From: Gymnodinialimonas sp. 202GB13-11
GTDB lineage: Bacteria > Pseudomonadota > Alphaproteobacteria > Rhodobacterales > Rhodobacteraceae
Direction: 5' to 3'
Assembly (NCBI RefSeq): GCF_040932485.1
Contig: NZ_JBFRBH010000001.1
Location: 434,001 to 498,000 of the forward strand
Length of the DNA stretch: 64,000 nt
Below are positions 26,486 through 35,503 of this stretch, piece by piece. Position numbers and translations under genes: made by a program. The first letter of the stretch is position 1, and every line of letters starts with the position of its first letter. The notes beneath the pieces were generated by a model. That model was not told where the DNA came from, searched no databases, and was given only the letters and a program-made list of their open reading frames with translations.

Positions 26486-27703
26486 TCAAGTCTGTATGAC
26501 CTGCGCCTCGCGCCGGATCGTGTAAAGGATTGCGACCACGCCAAGCACCGAGGTCGTGAGCATCATGATCAGCAGGGGATACGCGCTGTCGCCACCGGTG
26601 AGCGCGACGCCTGCAAGTGCAGACAAGCTGGCGCCACCGGCCAACATGATTGCGCCGCCAAGACCTGAGGCCGTGCCCGCCAGGTGGGGGCGGACCGACA
26701 GCATTCCCGAGGTCGCGTTGGGCAGGACCATTCCGTTGCCCAGGCCCACAAAGGTCGTGAAGCCAAAGAACACATAGGCATTATGGTAGCCCGCGAAGAA
26801 CAGCAGAAGCGCGGCGCCGAGGCCAATCACTGTTATGAGGGCGCCGTAGAGGATCATGCGGTTAATGCCTAGGGCCGTTGAATAGCGCCCTGAAATGCCG
26901 TTTCCGAAAAAATAACCCAGGGCGGGCGCGCCGAAGAAAAGGCCAACTTGCGCGGCGGAAAGACCGAACACTTCGGACCCGACAAACGGTGCGCCGCCGA
27001 GGTAAGAGAAGAAGGCGCCGGAGGCAAACGCGGCGCAGGCGCAATAGCCCCAGAAACGGCGCGAGGCGAGCAGTTCAGGATATTCACGGAATTGCGCGGC
27101 GAAGCTGGAAGAGGTGGTTTGCGCAGTTTCCCCCAGATCGCGGTGGATCAGGCCAAGGACCAACACGCCAAGCACCAGCAGCAACCAGAAGTTCGCTTGC
27201 CAACCCAGGGTCTGGTCAAGGAAGCCGCCGATTGCAGGGCCTATCATGGGCACAATCGCCATACCCATGGTCACGTAGCCTATTTGAGAGGCGGCGTTTT
27301 CGGCGTCGTTCATATCGCGGACGACGGCGCGGCCGAGCACAAGGCCAACCACGACGACCGCCTGCATCATGCGAAACAGAAGAAAGGTTTCGATATTTGG
27401 TGCGAGCAGGCAGCCAAGCGTCGCCAGAAGAAAGAGGACAAAGCCGCCAAGCAGAACGGGACGGCGGCCGAAGCGGTCTGAGATGGGGCCAATCAGCACT
27501 TGCAGCACCGCGTTCACCCCGAGGTAGAGCGAGACGGACAACTGCATCACGCGATATTCAGTGTCGAAGAACGTGGTCATTGCGGGCAGCGATGGCAGGA
27601 AGATGTTCATCGACAGCGCGCCAAGGCCCGTGATCACGATCAGCGTGAAAATGTGCGGAGGGGTGGTGCGATCCAGAAACCGAACCGGTCTGTGTGTGCT
27701 CAT
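26486..27703 (-). CDS. Bcr/CflA-type multidrug MFS transporter
   Basis: A 405-residue protein with twelve hydrophobic segments. MNIFLPSLPAMTTFFDTEY and GPISDRFGRRPVLLGG (MFS motif A) are typical of the Bcr/CflA drug-efflux family, as is MIGPAIGGFLDQTLGW. It diverges from pccB, and the putative PccR sites lie in the shared promoter, so it may belong to the same regulon, possibly exporting an organic acid or toxic compound. Substrate unknown. Confidence 0.88.
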   Translation of the reverse strand: MSTHRPVRFLDRTTPPHIFTLIVITGLGALSMNIFLPSLPAMTTFFDTEYRVMQLSVSLYLGVNAVLQVLIGPISDRFGRRPVLLGGFVLFLLATLGCLLAPNIETFLLFRMMQAVVVVGLVLGRAVVRDMNDAENAASQIGYVTMGMAIVPMIGPAIGGFLDQTLGWQANFWLLLVLGVLVLGLIHRDLGETAQTTSSSFAAQFREYPELLASRRFWGYCACAAFASGAFFSYLGGAPFVGSEVFGLSAAQVGLFFGAPALGYFFGNGISGRYSTALGINRMILYGALITVIGLGAALLLFFAGYHNAYVFFGFTTFVGLGNGMVLPNATSGMLSVRPHLAGTASGLGGAIMLAGGASLSALAGVALTGGDSAYPLLIMMLTTSVLGVVAILYTIRREAQVIQT

Positions 27704-27762
27704 GCAGGCAGGGGTAGGGGAGGCGTGGAGAGAGGTCCAGTGCCGAGAAAGGTGTATACCGG

Positions 27763-27812
27763 TTTGCGAGTTTGCAAAACATGATCATCTGGCGCAAGAA
27801 AATTTGCAAATA
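27763..27812. promoter_or_regulatory. Putative PccR operators upstream of pccB
   Basis: TTTGCGAGTTTGCAAAA at 27763-27779 (two TTTGC repeats 8 bp apart) and AATTTGCAAAT at 27801-27811. They lie 70-120 nt before the pccB start in the divergent region shared with the MFS gene. They match the TTTGC repeats before pccR and the published PccR-type motif. Confidence 0.6.
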
Positions 27813-27881
27813 TTCAGGATAGTGCTGGCCGATGCTGCGGCGCAGCTTTAGGTTCCGTCCCAATTCAAAGGGAGTTGGGAC

Positions 27882-29414
27882 ATGAAAGATATCGTCGAAC
27901 AGCTGGAAGACCGTCGCGGCCAAGCCCGATTGGGGGGTGGCGAAAAGCGAGTTGCCGCTCAGCACGCAAAGGGCAAGCTGACGGCACGTGAACGCATCGA
28001 ACTGCTGCTCGATGAGGGCTCGTTCGAAGAATACGATATGTTCGTCGCCCACCGTGCGACTGAGTTCGGGATGCAGGCCAATAGACCGCCCGGCGATGGT
28101 GTCGTCACAGGCTGGGGCACGGTGAACGGGCGCCAGGTTTACGTGTTCAGCCAGGATTTTACGGTCCTCGGTGGCTCCGTCTCCGAAACCCATGGTCAAA
28201 AAATCTGCAAAATCATGGATATGGCGATGCAGAACGGCGCGCCGGTGGTGGGGATCAACGATTCCGGCGGCGCGCGCATTCAGGAAGGCGTCGACAGCCT
28301 CGCGGCTTACGGTGAAGTGTTCCAGCGCAACATCGAGGCCTCGGGCGTGGTGCCGCAGATTTCGATGATCATGGGGCCCTGTGCGGGTGGTGCGGTTTAT
28401 TCACCTGCCATGACGGACTTCATCTTTATGGTGAAGGACTCCTCTTACATGTTCGTGACAGGCCCCGATGTGGTGAAAACGGTCACGAACGAAGTTGTGA
28501 CGGCTGAAGAACTTGGCGGTGCATCGACGCACACCAAGAAATCCTCCGTCGCAGATGGTGCCTTTGAGAATGACGTTGAAGCCTTGTCCGAGGTGCGCCG
28601 TCTCATCGACTTTCTGCCGCTGTCCAACCGCGAAAAGCCCCCCGTCCGCCCATTCTTCGACAGCCCGGACCGTATCGAGGAAAGCCTGGATACGCTGGTG
28701 CCCGCAAACCCAAACCAGCCTTACGACATGAAGGAATTGATCGAGAAGATCGCGGATGAGGGCGATTTCTATGAAATCCAGCGCGATTTCGCGGGCAACA
28801 TCATCACCGGGTTCATCCGACTTGAGGGTCAGACCGTTGGTGTGGTGGCAAACCAGCCGATGGTGTTGGCAGGAGTTCTCGACATCGACAGCGCCAGGAA
28901 AGGCGCGCGGTTTGTGAGGTTCTGCGACTGCTTTGAAATCCCGATTCTGTCACTGGTGGATGTGCCCGGCTTCCTCCCCGGGACGGCGCAGGAATATGAC
29001 GGTGTGATCAAGCACGGTGCGAAGCTGCTGTTCGCATATGGTGAGGCGACGGTGCCGAAGGTCACGGTCATCACGCGTAAAGCCTATGGCGGCGCGTATG
29101 TGGTGATGGCGTCCAAGCATCTGAAAGCAGATGTGAATTACGCTTGGCCCACCTCTGAGATTGCGGTGATGGGGGCCAAGGGTGCAGTGGAGATCCTGCA
29201 TCGCGCGGATTTGGGGGATGCCGATAAAATCGCGGCCCATACGGCGGAATATGAGGATCGTTTCGCAAATCCGTTCGTCGCCGCAGAACGGGGGCATATC
29301 GATGAAGTCATCCAGCCCCATTCGACGCGCCGCCGCGTTTGCCGCGCGTTCGCCGCTCTGCGCCGCAAGAAGCAGGATCGGCCCTGGAAGAAACACGACA
29401 ACATTCCGCTCTGA
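27882..29414 (+). CDS. pccB: Propionyl-CoA carboxylase, beta subunit
   Basis: Carboxyltransferase subunit that moves CO2 from carboxybiotin to propionyl-CoA, giving methylmalonyl-CoA. 510 residues, the standard length. It starts [20 protein letters not shown]. The N-terminal crotonase-like half has [17 protein letters not shown] and [13 protein letters not shown] (oxyanion-hole glycines). The C-terminal half has [16 protein letters not shown] and the [16 protein letters not shown] block. It works with PccA (31208-33256); several small genes separate the two. Confidence 0.97.
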   Translation: MKDIVEQLEDRRGQARLGGGEKRVAAQHAKGKLTARERIELLLDEGSFEEYDMFVAHRATEFGMQANRPPGDGVVTGWGTVNGRQVYVFSQDFTVLGGSVSETHGQKICKIMDMAMQNGAPVVGINDSGGARIQEGVDSLAAYGEVFQRNIEASGVVPQISMIMGPCAGGAVYSPAMTDFIFMVKDSSYMFVTGPDVVKTVTNEVVTAEELGGASTHTKKSSVADGAFENDVEALSEVRRLIDFLPLSNREKPPVRPFFDSPDRIEESLDTLVPANPNQPYDMKELIEKIADEGDFYEIQRDFAGNIITGFIRLEGQTVGVVANQPMVLAGVLDIDSARKGARFVRFCDCFEIPILSLVDVPGFLPGTAQEYDGVIKHGAKLLFAYGEATVPKVTVITRKAYGGAYVVMASKHLKADVNYAWPTSEIAVMGAKGAVEILHRADLGDADKIAAHTAEYEDRFANPFVAAERGHIDEVIQPHSTRRRVCRAFAALRRKKQDRPWKKHDNIPL

Positions 29415-29425
29415 GGGGAGGCAAA

Positions 29426-29842
29426 ATGGCTCGAATTCTCCTTCTGATCGCAGGTCTTGGCTTGATCGGTGCTGCCGCCTACTGGTTCCTTGCGGCGCCG
29501 AGTGCAGCGGAGATTTGTCCGCTTGATGACAGCCGCACTGCCCCGTCGGGGCGGACTTTGGACCTGTGTGACGTGGTTTACGAGATACAGCCCAACAATG
29601 ATGTGTGGGCGGTGGTGCGTGTGTTAGATGCCGGATTGCAGGCCAATGCGGGCCAAGATGACCATGATTGGGTCTGCGAAACCTGGGGTCTTGCGGCGAT
29701 GGAAAAAGAGCCGCGGCCGACACGGGTTGTGGTGCAGATCATGGCCGAGCCGTTTGTGCGCGGTGAGCCTGCGCCGGGGATAACTCAGGCGATCGAGGCG
29801 TACTCTGCCCCGGGTGACACTTGCCAGTGGGAGCTTTTGTGA
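29426..29842 (+). CDS. Membrane-anchored or exported protein, DUF6497-like
   Basis: A 138-residue protein with an N-terminal hydrophobic segment (LLLIAGLGLIGAAAYWFLAA) and a soluble domain with four Cys (EICPLDD, DLCDVVYE, DWVCETWG, DTCQWELL). The TCQWELL ending and APSG block remind me of DUF6497 proteins of Rhodobacteraceae, a tentative match. SD GGGGAGG precedes the ATG. It follows pccB by 11 nt and is probably cotranscribed; a link to propionyl-CoA metabolism is not shown. Confidence 0.65.
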   Translation: MARILLLIAGLGLIGAAAYWFLAAPSAAEICPLDDSRTAPSGRTLDLCDVVYEIQPNNDVWAVVRVLDAGLQANAGQDDHDWVCETWGLAAMEKEPRPTRVVVQIMAEPFVRGEPAPGITQAIEAYSAPGDTCQWELL

Positions 29843-30206
29843 TGCGCTCTCAGTTCTTTAGTCTGCGAAGCTCAACCACCCCGTCTGGTGATGCAGTTGA
29901 GTCACAGACGCCATTCCTTTGTGGAAAGGTCTGTGGAGAACTTCGCAGTCGATGTATCGTCCCTGCTAGCTGCACACATGCAGCTGTACCTCGGATCGTG
30001 GCCGGGACATCCGGCCAACAGCCAGCTGGCCCGGTCACACCGCGAGGCAAAAAGAAGAAGAAAACGGCACGGGCGGAATTGCAGACGCCACCCATGTCGC
30101 TACGGCAGGTCGTAAGGCACTATCCCCCAGTGTGCCTGAGCAGACCGTTTCCCCTAACCGGGCGAGGCGTGAGCCTTGCCCGGTTTTTCCATGGGGGCGT
30201 TCGCCC
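29843..30206 (+). other. Intergenic region with possible small RNA
   Basis: 364 bp without a convincing protein: short frames exist in all plus frames, but none has a good SD or domain. It ends in a very strong intrinsic terminator (30158-30188), and contains small inverted repeats such as GCTGCACACATGCAGC (29969-29984) and GGCCGGGACATCCGGCC (30000-30016). This suggests a structured RNA or a long 3' UTR of the pccB transcript. It matches no RNA family I know (not tmRNA, RNase P or SRP RNA). Confidence 0.4.
30158..30188 (+). terminator. Strong intrinsic terminator
   Basis: CCGGGCGAGGC-GTGA-GCCTTGCCCGG with TTTTT directly after: an 11-bp stem with one G-U pair. It closes the pccB-side transcript or a small RNA. 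Confidence 0.88.
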
Positions 30207-30572
30207 ATGTTGAAGCACCGAGGCTTTCCCGGGCGGCTTCCGGGGACGGATTACCAGTTCACGATTCGGCGCGACAACAAAGCGGGTGCGACCAAGCTGG
30301 TTGCCCGCGAACGCTTCGCGGATCGCAAACCTGCGGACCGTCGCGCGGATGCAGGGTTCATGGAAGCGCTGTGGATGTATTTTGGAGATGAGCCGTTCGA
30401 GCGCGGCAATCTGGACGCTGGCCGGTTGAGTTGGTTGTTTGGCCGTGAGGTCATTGCGGCTGAAGACCCGTTTGATCCTGAAAGCTACGACGCGCTTCTA
30501 CGCATCGACGAGGGCCGCGCCCGTGCTTCGTTTCCCGAAGCCTTCGATGGCACCGGCATTTGGGAGGGGTGA
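30207..30572 (+). CDS. Conserved-looking hypothetical protein
   Basis: A 121-residue soluble protein starting MLKHRGFPGRLPGTDYQFTI, with a basic N-terminal half and an acidic C-terminal half (AAEDPFDPESYDALLRIDEG). No known domain recognised and no signal peptide. Its start lies 19 nt after the T tract of the terminator, so the SD region is poor and the start is uncertain. It sits among small genes between pccB and pccA. Confidence 0.5.
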   Translation: MLKHRGFPGRLPGTDYQFTIRRDNKAGATKLVARERFADRKPADRRADAGFMEALWMYFGDEPFERGNLDAGRLSWLFGREVIAAEDPFDPESYDALLRIDEGRARASFPEAFDGTGIWEG

Positions 30573-30679
30573 TCGGCATGTTTTCGCCATCGGTTAACCA
30601 ATTTGAGCGGGGCGTCGCGCACACCGCAACGCGGGCGTCTGCCCCTCTTTCGCGCACTGCGAATCCTGTCATGGTCATC

Positions 30680-30787
30680 GTGCCGACCACTGTCCCCAGT
30701 TGTTTTTACCCGGTCGGCACCCACAAGACGTGTTACCCTTCCCCTTTAAGGCGGTCGGCTGGTTTCCCCAACCGACCGCCTTTTTTT
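30680..30787 (+). promoter_or_regulatory. Attenuator-like RNA with terminator
   Basis: First stem GTGCCGACC (30680-30688) with GGTCGGCAC (30712-30720). Second stem GGCGGTCGG (30750-30758) with CCGACCGCC (30772-30780), followed by seven T: a strong terminator. The CCGACC and GGTCGG arms are interchangeable between the stems, so an alternative, antiterminating fold is possible. It lies between the hypothetical gene and the small lipoprotein upstream of pccA. The terminator is clear; the switch is an inference. Confidence 0.6.
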
Positions 30788-30882
30788 GCCCAAAAGCGCC
30801 CGGAGGAAATCCGGACTTATCCACAGGGCAATCCGGGTGTAAAAGCGGTTACACGAGGTAATTCGACAGGAGACGCATCAAA

Positions 30883-31083
30883 ATGCGCACCAAACTCACC
30901 ATTACTGCAGTCTTCACGGCCATGCTTGCCGTTTCGGGCTGTGTCGCATCGGATCTCGAACGGGCGGGCGTTGGCGCCGTTGTCGGCGGCGTCGGAACGG
31001 CCGTTGTCGGCGGATCGGTCGCCACGGGCGTTGTTGTGGGCGCAGCCGCGGGCGCGCTGTGCGACGACGTCAACCTGTGCTGA
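30883..31083 (+). CDS. Small glycine-rich lipoprotein
   Basis: A 66-residue protein with a lipoprotein signal (MLAVSGCVASDL, Cys20) and a mature part dominated by Gly/Val/Ala repeats (GVGAVVGGVGTAVVGGSVAT), a glycine-zipper-like membrane segment, ending CDDVNLC. SD AGGAGA lies 9 nt before the ATG. A terminator follows, so it forms its own transcription unit. Probably envelope-associated; role unknown. Confidence 0.75.
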   Translation: MRTKLTITAVFTAMLAVSGCVASDLERAGVGAVVGGVGTAVVGGSVATGVVVGAAAGALCDDVNLC

Positions 31084-31124
31084 ATTAAACGCCGGGGCCA
31101 CGCGCCCCACCACATCTGAATTCG

Positions 31125-31164
31125 AAGGCCATCAGGGTGCTGCCAGCACCCCGGTGGCCTTTTT
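31125..31164 (+). terminator. Intrinsic terminator before pccA
   Basis: AAGGCCA ... GGGTGC-TGCCA-GCACCC ... TGGCCTTTTT: nested stem with T tract, 41 nt after the stop of the small lipoprotein gene. Confidence 0.8.
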
Positions 31165-31207
31165 CGTTTGCGCGGGCGGCAAGACCCGCAAGGAAGGGAC
31201 GTAAGAT

Positions 31208-33256
31208 ATGTTCAAGAAGCTGCTGATCGCAAACCGGGGCGAGATTGCCTGCCGTGTTATCAAAACTGCAAAGCGAATGGGGATCCCCACCGTTGCCGTT
31301 TATTCCGACGCTGACGCGCAGGCGCTGCACGTAAAGATGGCCGACGAGGCCGTGCATATCGGCCCGCCGCCCGCCGCGGAAAGCTATATCGTGATCGACA
31401 AGATCATGCAGGCCATCCGCGACACGGGCGCCGATGCGGTGCACCCGGGCTACGGCTTCCTGTCCGAGAACAAGGTCTTTGCTGAAGCGTTGGAGGCCGA
31501 GGGCGTCGCGTTCGTTGGCCCGCCCGCCAGCGCGATTGAAAGCATGGGCGACAAGATCACCTCCAAGAAAATCGCGGCGGAGGCCGGGGTGTCCACGGTG
31601 CCGGGCCATATGGGCCTGATCGAGGACGCGGCCGAGGCCATAAAGATCTCGGGCGAGATCGGCTATCCGGTGATGCTCAAAGCATCTGCTGGCGGTGGCG
31701 GAAAGGGTATGCGGATCGCATGGAACGAAGGCGAAGTGGCCGAGGGTTTTCAGGCGTCAAAAAACGAAGCGGCGTCCAGCTTTGGCGATGACCGCATGTT
31801 CATCGAAAAGTTCGTGACCCAACCGCGCCATATCGAAATTCAGGTTCTGGCCGACAAGCATGGCAATGCGATTTATCTTGGCGAACGCGAATGCTCGATC
31901 CAGCGTCGCAACCAGAAAGTCATCGAAGAGGCCCCGTCACCGTTCCTCGATGAGGCCACCCGCAAAGCCATGGGGGAGGAGGCTGTCGCGCTCGCCAAGG
32001 CCGTTGGCTATACCAGTGCGGGCACGGTGGAATTCATCGTCGATGGCGAACGGAATTTCTACTTCCTTGAGATGAACACCCGCCTTCAGGTGGAACATCC
32101 GGTGACGGAGCTGATCACCGGCGTCGATCTTGTTGAGCAGATGATCCGCGTCGCGGCAGGGGAAACGCTCCCGATGGCCCAGGAAGATGTCACGCTGACG
32201 GGGTGGGCGATTGAAAGCCGCCTTTATGCCGAGGACCCTTATCGGAACTTCCTGCCCTCCATAGGGCGCCTGACGCGCTATCGTCCGCCGGTCGAGGTCG
32301 CCGCAGGCCCGATGCTGACCAACGGCAAATGGCTGGAAGACGGCCCCCAGGGCGAGACGGCGGTTCGTAACGATACCGGCGTTTATGAGGGCGGTGAGAT
32401 CAGCATGTACTACGACCCTATGATCGCTAAGCTGTGCTCGTGGGGCAAAGACCGCGACGCGGCGCTTGAGGCGATGCGCGTGGCGCTCGATGGGTTCGAG
32501 GTGGAAGGGATCGGCCACAACCTGCCCTTCCTGAGCGCCGTGATGGACCATCCGAAATTCGCCAGCGGTGACATGACCACAGCCTTCATCGCCGAGGAGT
32601 ATCCCGATGGCTTTGAGGGCGTCGACCTGCCTGATGACGCTAAGCGCCGGGTGGCGGCGGCAGCGGCTGCGATGCACCGGGTTGCTGAGATCCGCCGCAC
32701 TCGCGTTTCGGGGCGCATGGACAACCATGAACGCCATGTGGGCGATGAATGGGTTGTGAAGTTTGGTGGCGAAATCCCGTGGCCGCTTGTCGTTAAGGGC
32801 GATCACGATGGAAGCACGATCACCTTTGCCGATGGCGCCCAGATGCGGGTCGAAGGCGATTGGGTGCCGGGACAAAGCCTTGCACGGATGACGGTCGACG
32901 CCGCTCCTCTGGTTTTGAAAGTCGACAAGATCCCCTCCGGCTTCCGGCTGCGGACCCGCGGCGCGGACCTGAAGGTGACGGTTCGTACCCCGCGTCAAGC
33001 TGAGTTGGCCGAGAAGATGCCTGAAAAACTGCCGCCCGATACTTCGAAGATGCTGCTCTGCCCAATGCCCGGCCTTGTCGTGAAGGTCGATGTAGAAGAG
33101 GGGCAGGAGGTGCAGGAAGGCCAAGCGCTTTGCACTGTTGAGGCCATGAAGATGGAGAACATCCTGCGCGCTGAGAAGAAGGGCGTGGTCAGCAAGATCA
33201 ATGCAGGCGCGGGCGACAGCCTTGCCGTGGATGACGTGATTATGGAGTTCGAATGA
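31208..33256 (+). CDS. pccA: Propionyl-CoA carboxylase, alpha (biotin) subunit
   Basis: A 682-residue enzyme that carboxylates its own biotin and hands CO2 to PccB. The N-terminal biotin carboxylase domain (about 1-445) has KLLIANRGEIACRVIKTAKR, the ATP-grasp loop ASAGGGGKGMRI and the EMNTRLQVEHPVTE block. A middle PCC-specific BT domain links to the C-terminal biotin carrier domain with biotin-Lys in VEAMKMENILRA. SD is AAGGGACG. It is followed 4 nt later by a hypothetical gene. Confidence 0.97.
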   Translation: MFKKLLIANRGEIACRVIKTAKRMGIPTVAVYSDADAQALHVKMADEAVHIGPPPAAESYIVIDKIMQAIRDTGADAVHPGYGFLSENKVFAEALEAEGVAFVGPPASAIESMGDKITSKKIAAEAGVSTVPGHMGLIEDAAEAIKISGEIGYPVMLKASAGGGGKGMRIAWNEGEVAEGFQASKNEAASSFGDDRMFIEKFVTQPRHIEIQVLADKHGNAIYLGERECSIQRRNQKVIEEAPSPFLDEATRKAMGEEAVALAKAVGYTSAGTVEFIVDGERNFYFLEMNTRLQVEHPVTELITGVDLVEQMIRVAAGETLPMAQEDVTLTGWAIESRLYAEDPYRNFLPSIGRLTRYRPPVEVAAGPMLTNGKWLEDGPQGETAVRNDTGVYEGGEISMYYDPMIAKLCSWGKDRDAALEAMRVALDGFEVEGIGHNLPFLSAVMDHPKFASGDMTTAFIAEEYPDGFEGVDLPDDAKRRVAAAAAAMHRVAEIRRTRVSGRMDNHERHVGDEWVVKFGGEIPWPLVVKGDHDGSTITFADGAQMRVEGDWVPGQSLARMTVDAAPLVLKVDKIPSGFRLRTRGADLKVTVRTPRQAELAEKMPEKLPPDTSKMLLCPMPGLVVKVDVEEGQEVQEGQALCTVEAMKMENILRAEKKGVVSKINAGAGDSLAVDDVIMEFE

Positions 33257-33260
33257 TCCA

Positions 33261-33860
33261 GTGACCGACTGGGACGCACGCATATGGCAGGCGGTCATTG
33301 CCGGCGTATTCATCGGATCAGGATGGTTCGTGAATGGCTGGCTGGATCGCCGTGCAGCGTCTGCGCTCAGGCGCGAAAAGCTGCGCGATATGCATCGTGC
33401 GATCTATGCGGAGATCGGGAACTATTTGGCGAACCTGTGGGATGAGGACCGGCTTCAGGCCTATGCCGACGCTATGCTAGACCGGATGCGGGCGGACGCG
33501 GAATTCATCCCCTTCATCCCGCGTGAGAAAAGCGACACCTTGTTTGAGGCGTTCACGACCGAAATCCATGTTCTGCCGCGATATACGATTGACCCGATCG
33601 TGGCCTATTACAGCCAAGTAAGGGCGATTTCATCGCTGATCGACGACATGCGAGGGGATGGCTTCAAGGCCATGACGCAGGATCGCCGGATGGCGATGTA
33701 CGCCGATTACATTGAGATGAAAAAGCAGGCGCTTCAGTTCGGTCGCTACGCGAACGCAATGATCACTGCCTATGCCGAGGGCGGCGCAGATCGTGCGAAA
33801 GCCGAAGCCAAACGTTTCAGTAACCCGGTTGCGGACCCGTCCGACCGGTCACAGGGATAG
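33261..33860 (+). CDS. Membrane-anchored hypothetical protein
   Basis: A 199-residue protein with a GTG start 4 nt after pccA. One N-terminal hydrophobic segment (AVIAGVFIGSGWFVNGWL) is followed by a helical soluble domain containing RREKLRDMHRAIYAEIGNYL and the block SSLIDDMRGDGFKAM. It is not a known family to me. Likely inner-membrane with a cytosolic domain. Its closeness to pccA suggests cotranscription only. Confidence 0.7.
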   Translation: MTDWDARIWQAVIAGVFIGSGWFVNGWLDRRAASALRREKLRDMHRAIYAEIGNYLANLWDEDRLQAYADAMLDRMRADAEFIPFIPREKSDTLFEAFTTEIHVLPRYTIDPIVAYYSQVRAISSLIDDMRGDGFKAMTQDRRMAMYADYIEMKKQALQFGRYANAMITAYAEGGADRAKAEAKRFSNPVADPSDRSQG

Positions 33861-33951
33861 GTGTGTAGGTGTTCTTGTCCATGACACATCCATTCGTTGC
33901 TGATGCTTTGAACATAGAGCGTCGTGGCCATTCTCACAAGGATTGCCGGAT

Positions 33952-34443
33952 TTATCCGCCTTGCCGAAGCTCTTCCTGCCGTAGCTGGAAGTTGTCGATG
34001 GCACGGATGATCTCACGCACGTCGCGCGGGGCGGGACGGCGCAAACCGACTGTGCCGTCCTTTGAGATCACGACAATGGAAAAACCGCGCGGCCGGAGGG
34101 CCGTGCGAATGTCCGACCGTGCTGATGGGTCAGTGTCGACAATGATGACGACGTCCCGCTCCAGCAGGGCATCGCCGCGTTCGGTCAGCAATTCCATTTG
34201 CTCGACAAAGCGAGGATCGGCGGGTGTATCGGCAAAAACGACGATCGGCCGCGCGACCCACTGGAATTCCTCCAGCGTCAGGCCTGCTGCATCGCGCGGG
34301 GCCAATGGGTCGACTTCGGCCACGACACCTTCGTCCGGGGCGTCGTCGGCCATGGCGATGGTCGCATCGCTTGCTTCCTGCGCCGCCACAGGCAACGGGG
34401 AAAGGGCCAGAAGGGCCAAGAGAAACAGGCTGTTGGGTCGCAT
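33952..34443 (-). CDS. DUF4174-family exported protein
   Basis: A 163-residue protein with a signal peptide (MRPNSLFLLALLALSPLPVA) and a thioredoxin-like-fold C-terminal region: RPIVVFADTPADPRFVEQ, DVVIIVDTDPSA and FSIVVISKDGTVGLRRPAP, the DUF4174 pattern. No CxxC redox pair is present. The start at 34443 has GGAGGA as SD; the frame continues upstream to 34560 without protein-like sequence. Periplasmic, function unknown. Confidence 0.82.
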   Translation of the reverse strand: MRPNSLFLLALLALSPLPVAAQEASDATIAMADDAPDEGVVAEVDPLAPRDAAGLTLEEFQWVARPIVVFADTPADPRFVEQMELLTERGDALLERDVVIIVDTDPSARSDIRTALRPRGFSIVVISKDGTVGLRRPAPRDVREIIRAIDNFQLRQEELRQGG

Positions 34444-34588
34444 GGGTCCTCCAGTTGCAACAGATATAGGCAGGCGCGCGTGGATTTCGAAGGGATTAAC
34501 GCACCAGAATGTGACGTTGACCGGATATTCATGGATTTGGCGGAATTTGGGCTGGAGCACGCCCCGGATTCAGCCAAAGGCCCATGCG

Positions 34589-35503
34589 ATGGATGTGATC
34601 CTTCATGTCGGCGCACACCGCACCGCCACGACAACCTTCCAGCACCATCTTGCCGCAAATCGCGGGGCTTTGCGTGCTGCGCGGGCGACCTATTGGGGGC
34701 CAAAGGTTGTGCGCGGTGGCCTGTTTCGCACGATGTCTGGCGGCACCGATCCAATCCTGCCATGGCAAGCCAAACGCGCGGCGAAACGGGCGGCCTTGCG
34801 GAGCGAAGCCTTGCGGCAGGATGGCATAAAGCGCTTGATCATCAGTGATGAGAACATGTTGGGCAGCCTGCGCAACGTGTTGGAGGATACGCTGCTCTAC
34901 CCCGGCGCCGGGCGGAGGATTGCTGAATTTGCGCAGGGGTTTCAGAAGCATAACCTCACGATTGGCTTAGGCGTGCGGTGTTATTCGCATTGGTGGACCT
35001 CGGCCCTGGCATTTCGCCTGATGCGGGGCGGGCCCTTGCCCCGGGCCGATTTGCGCGAACGGATGGTTACGCAACCGCGCCGCTGGCGGCACATTGTCGA
35101 AGAGATCGCGCGTGCGGTTCCGGATGCGCGGTTGGTGGTTTGGACACATGAGGCGCTGTCGTCGGCGCCGCACCTCCAACTGCACGCCTTGGCCGATATC
35201 GCGACAATCCCGGCAAGCCTGCCGATCCTGAATGCGGCCCCGCGTGGGACTGAAGTCCGACGGTTCATGACCGATTGCGGCCTGAATGCGGAAGAATTCA
35301 CCTGGCCCGACAACCGTTTCATGCCGTTTGAGATGCATGAGGCCGACGCATTGCGCGCCCAATACCAAGACGACCTGACCTGGCTGGCCGAAGGGGCTGG
35401 CGGGTCGGCCGATTATATCGATGCGATGTCGGCACAGACCGACGCGCAGACAGTTGAAGGAAGAGGATCATCCGATGACGGAGAACACCGATACTTGGCG
35501 TGA
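34589..35503 (+). CDS. Sulfotransferase-like P-loop protein
   Basis: A 304-residue protein beginning [20 protein letters not shown], a variant of the sulfotransferase 5'-phosphosulfate loop (P-K-x-G-T-T), with Arg in place of the usual Lys and Ala for Gly. Later blocks such as [12 protein letters not shown] and [17 protein letters not shown] resemble those of the bacterial sulfotransferase-like group. Whether it still binds PAPS is uncertain. Its 3' end overlaps the start of methylmalonyl-CoA mutase by 29 nt, and it is preceded by a weak AAAGG. An unusual gene to be coupled to mcm. Confidence 0.7.
   Translation: MDVILHVGAHRTATTTFQHHLAANRGALRAARATYWGPKVVRGGLFRTMSGGTDPILPWQAKRAAKRAALRSEALRQDGIKRLIISDENMLGSLRNVLEDTLLYPGAGRRIAEFAQGFQKHNLTIGLGVRCYSHWWTSALAFRLMRGGPLPRADLRERMVTQPRRWRHIVEEIARAVPDARLVVWTHEALSSAPHLQLHALADIATIPASLPILNAAPRGTEVRRFMTDCGLNAEEFTWPDNRFMPFEMHEADALRAQYQDDLTWLAEGAGGSADYIDAMSAQTDAQTVEGRGSSDDGEHRYLA

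Noticed and set aside
30817..30825. TTATCCACA, a perfect DnaA box
   Set aside because: Single copy with no cluster, AT-rich unwinding element or replication gene nearby; does not support an origin.
31937..33313. 458-codon frame antisense to pccA
   Set aside because: Lies fully over conserved pccA sequence and its translation has no domain; shadow frame.
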